64,000 nucleotides of DNA from Bremerella sp. JC817 (GTDB taxonomy: Bacteria > Planctomycetota > Planctomycetia > Pirellulales > Pirellulaceae): the NCBI RefSeq assembly GCF_040718835.1, contig NZ_JBFEFG010000247.1, positions 123,738-187,737 of the forward strand, written 5' to 3'. Under the pieces are notes generated by a model. It saw only the letters and a list, made by a program, of their open reading frames with translations, made no database searches and had not been told where the DNA came from. Below are positions 57,195 through 64,000 of this stretch, in pieces (position 1 is the stretch's first letter; each line of letters begins with the position of its first letter). Both the position numbers and the translations under genes were made by a program.

Positions 57195-59366
57195 TTACTG
57201 GGGACTTCGCGATGTATTCTTTAAAAAGTTGGCGTCGCCCAGGGGGATCGTTTGGTCACATTGCTCTGCCAGGCGTTTTCGCGATGTTCCCACGATCACG
57301 GTCCAATTCTTCTGCTCGATCAAACGTTGGAAGATGCGGCTTGCCATTTCGTCCGATAGTCCGTCGAGGACACCGTCGAGTAGCAGCATCCGAGGCCGCC
57401 CCACGATCGCGCGCGCTAGCATCAATCGTGAAGCCTGGCTGCGAGAAAGACGCCGACCATGCGTCTGGAGCATGGTGTTCAGTCCGTCTTGTAGATCCTG
57501 GAACTCGTCCAGAAGTTCAACCGTATTTAACGCATCGCGAACATCTTTGGCATTGATGTGGGAACGATTCAAATGAATGTTCTCGAGGATCGTGCCATGG
57601 AAGATGCCAATCTCTCCCGCCAACGATATGTGCTCTCGTAGCGAGTCAGGGCGAAGTTCGCGGATATCGATGTCGTCGAGCTCGACGACCCCTTTGTTCG
57701 GCTGTTGTAGTCCGCAAAGCAAGCTGAGGAAGGTCGACTTGCCGACTCCTGAGTCCCCCAACACTGCAGTGGAACTACCTGGCCCGATCTCGAGATTTAA
57801 GTCCGAGAACACCGAGCGATTATTATGCGAAAGGGAAATATTACGGAACCGCATGCTCGCCGGTTCCCCTTCCCGCAGATGAAACAATCGATCGTGCTGT
57901 TCGACACTCAGATCAAACAAATGCCCCAATTTGTCGATCGATGCCAGCAGGTCATAGAAGTTTTCGAGATGTTTGCCCAGCTTGGCGAACGAGCTCAAAA
58001 TCATCATGACGATCAGTTCGGAGGCGACCAACTGGCCGAGCGTCATTTCGCCAGAGATAACCAGCCAGCCACCCAGCCCCAGCAGAGAAGTTGCCGCAAC
58101 GGCTTGCAGGCCTAGCACAAACAGGATCTGCCGGATGATGATGCGGAAGTGATTTCTACGAGCATCGAGCCAGTGCACCGCCAGATCGTCGGCACGCTCT
58201 AAGGCATAGGCCTGACCACCATTCATTTTGAACGCGGTGGTATGCCGTGCGAGTTCCTGAAGCCAGGCCGCAACCGCATACTTGGCTTTGGATTCTTTGA
58301 TCGAAGTCTTAACGGCACCCCGTCCCAAACCAAAAACGGCTAAGGTGATCAGCAGGAGCAAGACAATATCGAACCCTAACAGGAACGGGTGATAGAACGC
58401 CAGAACCGCCATCCCGATGATCGTTTGAAGAACAATCGCCACGCCATCGAGCAGCAAGGTGGAGGTCGCCTTCTGAACGGTGACGACATCGAAGAAGCGA
58501 TTAGTCAATTCGGGCCCGTGTTGGTGGTCGAATTCATTTTGCTGAACGCGAGGCAGGCGATAGGCGAGGTCTTCGACAACACGGATAAAAATTCGACGCT
58601 GCAGCACTTCCGCCACGAAGATGATTAAGGCTCGCATGGCGGCAGCGAACGCGAGGAATACAAAAAGCATCAACGCCAGGATGACGACTGGCTGCAGGTA
58701 CCGACCGAACGCTACCGTGTTCACCAGCACTTCGACGGCGACTGGCGTTGCCAAGGCCAGCAGTCCGACGATGGCCGAGAATATCAACAGGATCCAAAGG
58801 TCGCGGCGTTCCGGAATAAACAGCGATACTAATCGTTCGAACGGTTTGACATCGTGATCGGATGATGGAATGTCGGTTGGGCGATTTGCGGCCTGACAAC
58901 CGAGGGCTGGCTGGCCGACGGTCCAACGGCACTTCGCATCCGGGCCAGTAAGCGAAAGTTCCTTCTTCAGGCCCGACATCGAGACCCAGCGTTTCGTATC
59001 GGTGACCGGATCGAGAACCAAGACTTTGTTGCGTTTGGCCTGGATTAAGACCCGCCAATGAACGTCGCCGGAGTCGTCGGTTGAACCATGAGCGACCGGC
59101 GTGCCATCGTAGACAAACTCAATGATCCGCTCGATGCTAGCGTCGAGTGTTCGAACTTTCAGATTGACGCTCTCGCCAACCTCAACCAGCCGGCTGCTCC
59201 AGGCCGTTTGATCGGTGCCTGGGATCGCTCGCTTCGCTTCATGCAATAGCCGACGAGCCTGACCTCGGTCGAACGTCACCCTGGCGGTCGACGCAAAGGT
59301 CGCCAGGACATCGGTCGCTCCGCGGATGGCTGAATCTTCCCAGTCAGTTGGCTGTCCCTGGGGCAT
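57195..59366 (-). CDS. Type I secretion ABC exporter with C39-like domain and degenerate NBD
   Basis: A 723-residue protein. Residues ~10-140 resemble the peptidase-like C39 domain of type I exporters: His103 and Asp119 (HWRVLIQAKRNKVLVLDP) are in place but no catalytic Cys occurs before residue 146. Six membrane helices follow (~190-470). The ATPase domain has an intact Walker A GDSGVGKST (537-545), but the Q-loop Gln is Gly584, the signature is LSRSQ (640-644), the catalytic Glu after Walker B Asp664 is Gly665, and the switch His is Ser695. Hydrolysis is therefore doubtful. The HlyD and TolC genes follow downstream. Confidence 0.9.
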   Translation of the reverse strand: MPQGQPTDWEDSAIRGATDVLATFASTARVTFDRGQARRLLHEAKRAIPGTDQTAWSSRLVEVGESVNLKVRTLDASIERIIEFVYDGTPVAHGSTDDSGDVHWRVLIQAKRNKVLVLDPVTDTKRWVSMSGLKKELSLTGPDAKCRWTVGQPALGCQAANRPTDIPSSDHDVKPFERLVSLFIPERRDLWILLIFSAIVGLLALATPVAVEVLVNTVAFGRYLQPVVILALMLFVFLAFAAAMRALIIFVAEVLQRRIFIRVVEDLAYRLPRVQQNEFDHQHGPELTNRFFDVVTVQKATSTLLLDGVAIVLQTIIGMAVLAFYHPFLLGFDIVLLLLITLAVFGLGRGAVKTSIKESKAKYAVAAWLQELARHTTAFKMNGGQAYALERADDLAVHWLDARRNHFRIIIRQILFVLGLQAVAATSLLGLGGWLVISGEMTLGQLVASELIVMMILSSFAKLGKHLENFYDLLASIDKLGHLFDLSVEQHDRLFHLREGEPASMRFRNISLSHNNRSVFSDLNLEIGPGSSTAVLGDSGVGKSTFLSLLCGLQQPNKGVVELDDIDIRELRPDSLREHISLAGEIGIFHGTILENIHLNRSHINAKDVRDALNTVELLDEFQDLQDGLNTMLQTHGRRLSRSQASRLMLARAIVGRPRMLLLDGVLDGLSDEMASRIFQRLIEQKNWTVIVGTSRKRLAEQCDQTIPLGDANFLKNTSRSPQ

Positions 59367-59514
59367 CGGCTGCTTTTCTGCTCAGGTTAAAGGTTGCGGA
59401 ATACGGGATTCTCACCAGTCATTATCGTTCCGAGGGTCGGGCAGAATAGATGGTATTAATTCGAACCAACCCATAGAAAAAATCTATGGCGGCAACCCGT
59501 AGCATTGATGAACC

Positions 59515-60160
59515 ATGGAAAAAAGTAGTTTCTCCAGAGCGAATTTCAAGGCAAACGGCTGCAGAACAAGCAGGAATTACCGGCATGCGAATCGGACTGC
59601 CCCCGAAGCCAAACCACTGGTCTACGACGGATTAACGGCAATCAACGGAACCGCTGCGACCACAAGGCGATAACCAGGAATCGCGCGAATCCCAGCCGGA
59701 AGAATCGGCAATTCCTAGCTGTGCTGGGGCAGCCGATTGCGCTGTTGGCTGGGAACTGGCGGATAAAACGAAGTTCACCGATGGCGATTATGTTGAGAAC
59801 TTGTGTCGCTTGAGATCGCACTGCCAGGTCGGGGGCAACGGCCCTCTTAAACTCGTCACGATTCTCAATCGCATCGAAGTAGCCTGCCAGGGTTGCGAAA
59901 CCGAAAGCCCCGAGATTGCTCCTAAGTGGCTCCCGTAAATCAGTCGGCTCGCAGCTGAATCGGCAGTGCAGTTGCTCTAGATGGTCGTACTCGCCAGCGA
60001 CATCGACTTCAAGTTGGCGGCACAGATCGAAATGGAAACAAGGCTCTCCAGTGAAGTCATCCGTGCCGCACTGGAACAGCAAACCATTCGACACACATTC
60101 GACCGTCTGACTGGCGAACGACTTGAAAATATCTCAGGCCAGCGCCAATTGAAGGTTTGA
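59515..60160 (+). pseudogene. Decayed reading frame, unknown family
   Basis: Plus-strand frames look coding but are broken. From ATG 59515 one frame runs to a stop at 59671. A second frame, open from an ATG at 59585, has stops at 59633, 59936 and 59978 and ends at 60158. Between stops it reads as ordinary protein, for example WELADKTKFTDGDYVENLCR and, after the last stop, ASDIDFKLAAQIEMETRLSS. Codon use is similar to the neighbouring chromosome. A 150-residue frame on the opposite strand (59642-60094) is Phe/Arg/Cys-rich, as expected of an antisense shadow. Neither strand shows a family I recognise. A frameshifted and stop-laden relic is most likely. Confidence 0.35.
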
Positions 60161-60281
60161 AAAATCGAAGCCTGCCTCGGTAAGCATTCGCCGCATCGTC
60201 GATTCGGCGTCGCGGGGCTTCATGGTTCCCCCGCAGTTTTTATCCGGCCTGAAAGTGCCGAAGACGTTCAATCTGCGCACA

Positions 60282-60321
60282 AAAAAAGACAGTCGCTAGA
60301 TGCTTAGCAACTGTCTTTTTT
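60282..60321 (-). terminator. Terminator downstream of the tRNA remnant
   Basis: Stem of 10 pairs with one C/A mismatch (GACAGT-C-GCTA against TAGC-A-ACTGTC), flanked by A runs that extend it by six A-T pairs; on the minus strand a T run follows. It sits 30 bases after the tRNA 3' end in the same orientation, as expected for the terminator of the original tRNA gene. Confidence 0.8.
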
Positions 60322-60349
60322 AATTCGCTTCTGATCGAAATCAGAGAAG

Positions 60350-60398
<49 letters not shown>

Positions 60399-60399
60399 T

Positions 60400-61300
60400 A
60401 AAGTTGAGTCGGAAGCTCACGTGGAAATGGTGCATGCCTGCCCGAGTGCATCAGCAGTTGGGTTGGGCGAGAGCGTTATTGTTATCGAGGTCCTGATAGC
60501 CCTAATTCCACTGATGGCCTTGGTGGTCCCAATTTCACGCTCTGCACATTCCTTATGCGGCATGAAATTGGAAAAGATTCAGCGAGACTGACATGCCCTT
60601 TTACGTCTGAAATCATCTTCTGTCATCGAAGTCGCAGCACAGTGCCGTCAAGTTTCTTTTCGGCGGTGTTGCAAGCGATCCGCAATATCAGACGATGCCT
60701 GCTGATTAGAAGTAGGCAAATTCTACAAGGAGCGGTGGTCATTAATCGCTTGCTCTGCCTTTAGTAGAGGCGTAGCTTGCACAAGAATTTCGATTCTAAT
60801 TTCCCGGAAATGGCGCAAACTCATCCTCCTCAAGATTTTCCCGCACATGGTAATTTCATCCCGCTCACTATGTGATTTCCACTCTTTCGAGGGGTGGGTG
60901 TTGAGGCTGAGATAGTTGCCAGCTTGGGGGGCTGAATGTGCAGATATTGGAGAGTAGGATATTTGGTTCGAGAACGTGCGACGGTATTCTGTTGAGTTCA
61001 CCCCCCTCCTCGCAATCTGGCAATAACCAGCAATGGGGGAGGCACAGATATATCCAATACCGTTCTTTAGGCACAAGTTCACGAGTAAATTGGACTAGCC
61101 TGAACATTAGAATTTGCAATGATTTCCAAAGAAGGAAGCTGCCCCTGGTTCACCGAATCTACGTTATCAAAGATCGCGTCGAATCACTTCCTCGGTCTGT
61201 CGTGGCGTGGAGGAACTTGGATCTCGTTGAGTTTGCTGGTTCAAATTGCCGATGAAAAAGTGTGTCAGTAAGGAAAATAGCGATATTAACGAGAGTAACG
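60400..61300. other. A/T-richer stretch with no supported gene
   Basis: About 900 bases between the tRNA remnant and the first cassette gene. Several short frames occur on both strands, none with a ribosome binding site, a plausible composition or a family. No integrase is visible. The compositional change begins here. It may be decayed element DNA or contain unannotated regulatory sequence. Confidence 0.5.
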
Positions 61301-61999
61301 ATGGCTAAGTTGGAAATACACGAGAAGCTTTACTCCGTGGTGATTCTCGGTGACTTTAATCCCGCTATCTTTCATCCAAGTTGGTTTGCTCAAAATGATT
61401 TAATTGCCCACCAGGAAATTGGTGATGCAAGCGATTTGACCTGTACAGATGAAGTCTCGACGTTCGTACTAGACGATATCCATTTCCAAATTGAACGAAA
61501 AAAGTTTGGGATAACAACGAAGGACGCAGCAAAGGCACCTTCTGTGAGAGATTTAGTGGTGGGCTCTTTCACCCTGCTTGAACACACGCCTCTCACTTTC
61601 TTGGGATTAAATCTCGATATGACAGTGGCCTGTGATTCTCAGGATGCCTGGCATGCAATTGGACATCGTCTGGCTCCAAAAGATCCGTGGAATGATGTGA
61701 TGGACTCGCCTGGCATGATCGGTGTCAGCATGCAGGGCAAGCGGCCTGAGTCCTCGTCAGAGCGAATTTCGATTCGAATTCATCCAGTGATGGATCCTGA
61801 GAATGGAGTCTTTGTAGGCGTAAATCAGCACTATGCACTGAAAAGTGAATCCAGGAGATCTATCTCGGAAAGAAACTGTGAGGCAATGCGAATCTTGGGG
61901 GCCGACTGGACATCGTTCTACAATTATGCGGAAAAGTCTGCGATGAAACTCCTTGAAGTAGATAATTCGTCGGAGGCATTTAGCAATGCTCACTCTTGA
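61301..61999 (+). CDS. Unknown cassette protein 1
   Basis: A 232-residue soluble protein from ATG 61301 (a GTG 39 bases upstream is possible). No family recognised. Visible features: a beta-rich N-terminus (KLYSVVILGDFNPAIFHPSW, ~7-26), a central LVVGSFTLLEHTPLTFLGLN (~85-104) and a helical C-terminus. The FNPAIF...LDDIHFQIERKKF pattern gives the impression of a compact single domain of roughly 190 residues. The stop overlaps the next gene by 14 bases. Codons are visibly A/T-ending compared with the chromosome. Context suggests accessory function. Confidence 0.7.
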   Translation: MAKLEIHEKLYSVVILGDFNPAIFHPSWFAQNDLIAHQEIGDASDLTCTDEVSTFVLDDIHFQIERKKFGITTKDAAKAPSVRDLVVGSFTLLEHTPLTFLGLNLDMTVACDSQDAWHAIGHRLAPKDPWNDVMDSPGMIGVSMQGKRPESSSERISIRIHPVMDPENGVFVGVNQHYALKSESRRSISERNCEAMRILGADWTSFYNYAEKSAMKLLEVDNSSEAFSNAHS

Positions 62000-62570
62000 A
62001 GAAAAAACGGCCACTGAATTGAATGTCCGCGGGATAGCTCAGGACATTGAAACGGCTCGGATTAAGCGTGATGACTGGTGGTTCCCAGTTCCGGCTGAAG
62101 CAGGTGACGATCGTACAATTGACTCGGCAGCGATCCCTGGTCCGAACGTTCAACCGACTGCCACACTTGTAAGTTCTCCCGCGAAGAAGATGAAACCAAT
62201 TTCAAAAGAATCTGTGGGTGTGCCCCTCGGTGGAGACAGAAAGGTACTTCAGCAGCAGTGGGAGTGTGTTGTAATTGGGACCGACGTTGATTCGGTTCAA
62301 TGCGAATTGCATGACTTAACTGATGAAAATAATTGCATTGAATTCGCAGAGATATACTTGAGTGAATTTAATGAGTATGATTTGCCACTACTGCAAGAAG
62401 GAGCTGTGTTCTACTGGAGCATCGGTCATTTGCGGCGGGAGACAGGTCAAGTCAGACGGTTCTCTGAGTTCCGCTTACGACGTATGCCAAAGCTGAGCGG
62501 CGCAGCAAAACGTGGCATTGCAAGGAAGGTCGAGCAACTCCGTGAACTTCGAGGAAAAACACTTCACTAA
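61986..62570 (+). CDS. Unknown cassette protein 2
   Basis: A 194-residue protein from ATG 61986, overlapping the previous gene by 14 bases. It starts with a charged, probably helical part (MLTLEEKTATELNVRGIAQD), has a Pro/Ser-rich linker (~50-80) and a C-terminal beta-rich part (~90-165; WECVVIGTDVDSVQCELHDL, then FYWSIGHLRRETGQVRRFSE) ending in a basic helix. No family recognised. The beta part resembles small nucleic-acid-binding or OB-like folds only loosely. Overlaps the hydrolase gene by up to 59 bases. Confidence 0.7.
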   Translation: MLTLEEKTATELNVRGIAQDIETARIKRDDWWFPVPAEAGDDRTIDSAAIPGPNVQPTATLVSSPAKKMKPISKESVGVPLGGDRKVLQQQWECVVIGTDVDSVQCELHDLTDENNCIEFAEIYLSEFNEYDLPLLQEGAVFYWSIGHLRRETGQVRRFSEFRLRRMPKLSGAAKRGIARKVEQLRELRGKTLH

Positions 62571-63651
62571 CGCGCCTGCAGCCGACGAATTTGAGCTCTC
62601 AATTTTCGGCCCGGGAGTTGGTGAGTCCCTTGTCATGCACCTTGGCGATGGTGATTGGTACGTAATCGATTCTTGTAGATTACCGGGCGAAGATTCACCA
62701 GTTGCCCTTGCATACCTGGAGGCAATGAACATTAATCCAGGGGATGCGATAAAGGGAGTTCTTGCTACACACTGGCACGATGACCATGTCAAAGGCCTTT
62801 CACAAATCGTTAGGCGTTGTCCAGATGCACGTTTTACGATGTCCGCAGCTCTCGCCAGCGACGAATTTAATGAACTCGTTTTCGAGATTGAGGAGAAGAA
62901 TAAATGTGTAGCGGCATCCGCCTCATCGACGGCAAGTGAACTTGCTGACATCCTGGAACGTGTAGCAGATTCTAAGCAGAGCCCTCCTTCCTATGCTTCG
63001 GACGGAAGCATGCTTTATAGGAAAGAGCATCCATACGCAGTCGAGCTAATAGCCCTGAGTCCATCAGGTGCAACCATTCAAAACGCGTTTAAGAGTATCG
63101 CAAGCAAGTTAAGCCCGAACTCATCAGTTCAAAAATTCACCAAGCTCTCACCAAATGACCTGTCAGTTGCTGTTCAGTTATCGACGCCAAATCATGACCT
63201 CTTGCTGAAAGCTGATCTGGAAAATTGCAAGCACCCGCATCAGGGCTGGAACGCAGTCCTAAAGTCAGCCGTTCGACCTAAGAAGCAGAGCAGCGTTGTC
63301 AAAGTGGGCCATCATGGTTCTAGTAATGCTGACAGCAATGAAGTTTGGCAAAACATGGTCTTGCCGAACGCAACTGGAGTCGTAACGCCTTATTCGAAAT
63401 TGCGATCTCCATTGCCTAGTGGTAATGACGTTGCTCGAATTAAGAAGCGTGGTGTCAATTTAAACTGCACAACTTGGCCTCCATCAGTAAAGCCACCACG
63501 AAGACGAGGAGTCGATGGGGCGATATTCGGTGCTGTGAAATCGAGGCGTGCATTAAATCGCAGACCAGGGTTCATTCGGTTGCGTTTTTCTTTAATTCCG
63601 GGCATATCGGCTATTAGTGTTGAGAGATTTGGATCGGCAACTCAACTCTAG
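62512..63651 (+). CDS. ComEC-like metallo-beta-lactamase-fold hydrolase
   Basis: A 379-residue protein from GTG 62512 (a GTG at 62542 is possible). The metal motif is THWHDDH (residues ~86-92). A later VGHHGSSNAD (~264-273) corresponds to the second histidine cluster of ComEC-type nucleases and hydrolases. A conserved-looking GVDGAIF / GFIRLRF tail follows. It has no membrane helices, so it is cytoplasmic. MBL proteins of this type cleave nucleic acids, nucleotides or related phosphoesters; the substrate here is unknown. As the last gene of an overlapping trio in transferred DNA, it is a plausible effector of a defence or signalling system. Confidence 0.85.
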   Translation: MALQGRSSNSVNFEEKHFTNAPAADEFELSIFGPGVGESLVMHLGDGDWYVIDSCRLPGEDSPVALAYLEAMNINPGDAIKGVLATHWHDDHVKGLSQIVRRCPDARFTMSAALASDEFNELVFEIEEKNKCVAASASSTASELADILERVADSKQSPPSYASDGSMLYRKEHPYAVELIALSPSGATIQNAFKSIASKLSPNSSVQKFTKLSPNDLSVAVQLSTPNHDLLLKADLENCKHPHQGWNAVLKSAVRPKKQSSVVKVGHHGSSNADSNEVWQNMVLPNATGVVTPYSKLRSPLPSGNDVARIKKRGVNLNCTTWPPSVKPPRRRGVDGAIFGAVKSRRALNRRPGFIRLRFSLIPGISAISVERFGSATQL

Positions 63652-63810
63652 AGGGTTGTTTACAATCCAAATCCTTATTTCATGGGTCTGTTTCCAATGC
63701 AAAACGCTTAATTTGCCGGACACAGAAAGAAACAAAGTCCCGATTTTCGACCGTTCCCGTCGGGGCTTATGGCGAATAGATCGCCGGAAGAACCTAACCC
63801 CGGGACCTCC

Positions 63811-63844
63811 GCTTGGCAGCCCGGTACCCTGGCCGCTGCCAAGC
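63811..63844. repeat. Perfect 10-bp inverted repeat
   Basis: GCTTGGCAGC (63811-63820) and GCTGCCAAGC (63835-63844) with a 14-base G/C-rich loop, 17 bases before the insertion-sequence end. There is no T run. It could be a structural element of the accessory region, a fold-back terminator, or part of another mobile element end. Confidence 0.6.
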
Positions 63845-63860
63845 CACCTCGCGGCCTCTA

Positions 63861-64000
63861 TGAAGTGGACCCCAATTTTCGGACCACGGGTTAAGGTGGA
63901 TTTCTTTGGCTCGTGGATGAGGGTATCGTGGCGTCATCAGGAGGTTTCAGATGGCGCGGAAGCGGCGGCGGTTTGATGCGGCGTTTAAGGCCAAGGTGGC
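63861..64000 (+). mobile_element. Left end of an IS3-family insertion sequence (cut by window)
   Basis: TGAAGTGGACCCCAATTTTC at 63861 matches the type of terminal sequence seen at the ends of IS3-family elements, whose termini usually begin TG. It is followed at 90 bases by the transposase OrfA start. The right end is outside the window, so length, target duplication and integrity cannot be judged. Confidence 0.7.
63951..64000 (+). CDS. IS3-family transposase OrfA, N-terminus (right-truncated by window)
   Basis: ATG at 63951, preceded by a GGAGG ribosome binding site (63940-63944), encodes MARKRRRFDAAFKAKV, the typical basic start of an IS3 OrfA helix-turn-helix protein, before the window ends. 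Only ~16 residues are visible, so the family call rests on this motif and on the terminal sequence at 63861. Confidence 0.75.
   Translation, partial: MARKRRRFDAAFKAKV

Noticed and set aside
59642..60094. A 150-codon minus-strand frame
   Set aside because: Its Phe/Arg/Cys-rich composition and its codon alignment with a decayed plus frame (third positions over first positions) suggest an antisense shadow; kept as an alternative in the pseudogene entry.
60723..61255. Two short frames (minus near 60723-61082, plus 60938-61255)
   Set aside because: No ribosome binding site, no family, composition like random A/T-richer DNA.

Overview
The window looks like a piece of a Planctomycetes chromosome, most likely the Pirellulaceae (Blastopirellula/Bremerella/Rhodopirellula-like). 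This rests on gene families rather than a database search: a pilin-like DUF1559 protein with an H-X9-DG tail, a MoxR/DUF58/Bat operon fused to a squalene-cyclase-like and an NPCBM protein, a long cytochrome oxidase subunit III, an arylsulfatase relic, UPF0173, and lpxB with Gram-negative secretion parts. Almost everything up to about 60.3 kb has the same moderately G+C-rich codon use. The last ~3.6 kb is visibly more A/T-rich.

Layout. (1) 1-8.2 kb: an aa3-type cytochrome oxidase operon (subunit I end, heme A synthase, heme O synthase, subunits III and IV, a two-gene ABC exporter, a tandem Sco copper chaperone, a DUF420 protein and a small CxxC membrane protein). (2) 8.4-24.5 kb: a PQQ-type beta-propeller protein followed by a long tightly packed operon: MoxR AAA+ ATPase, DUF58, two VWA membrane proteins, a 1264-residue coiled-coil membrane protein, a Gln-rich exported protein, a Tat-exported terpene-cyclase-like protein and an NPCBM protein. 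(3) 24.5-34 kb: ApgM-type phosphoglycerate mutase, UPF0173 hydrolase, lpxB with a glycosyltransferase-like partner, small membrane proteins, an LDH/MDH-family dehydrogenase, a catalase-like protein, DUF1559 and a lipoprotein. (4) 34-43.5 kb: a response-regulator diguanylate cyclase, leuA preceded by a leucine-rich leader peptide and terminator (an attenuator), small Cys-motif proteins, a region-2-only sigma-like protein, a 7Fe ferredoxin, an isopropylmalate-dehydrogenase-family enzyme and an SDR. (5) 43.7-50 kb: STAS plus a GspE/PilT-type ATPase, the methionine-salvage operon mtnB-mtnD-mtnC, miaE and a His/Gly/Tyr-rich exported peptide. (6) 50.5-59.4 kb: a large hybrid histidine kinase, a decayed arylsulfatase, and a type I secretion locus (ABC exporter, HlyD, TolC) whose ABC subunit has a strongly degenerate nucleotide-binding domain.

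(7) 59.5-64 kb is accessory DNA. A decayed reading frame is followed by a tRNA terminator and the 3' two-thirds of a tRNA-Asp gene with no 5' part. That is the footprint expected for one end of an integrated element. To its right lies an A/T-richer three-gene overlapping cassette (two proteins I do not recognise plus a ComEC-like metallo-beta-lactamase-fold hydrolase), and then the left end of an IS3-family insertion sequence cut by the window edge. This cassette is the best candidate for an undescribed system here. The clearest mechanistic discovery is the leu attenuator at 36.99-37.18 kb.
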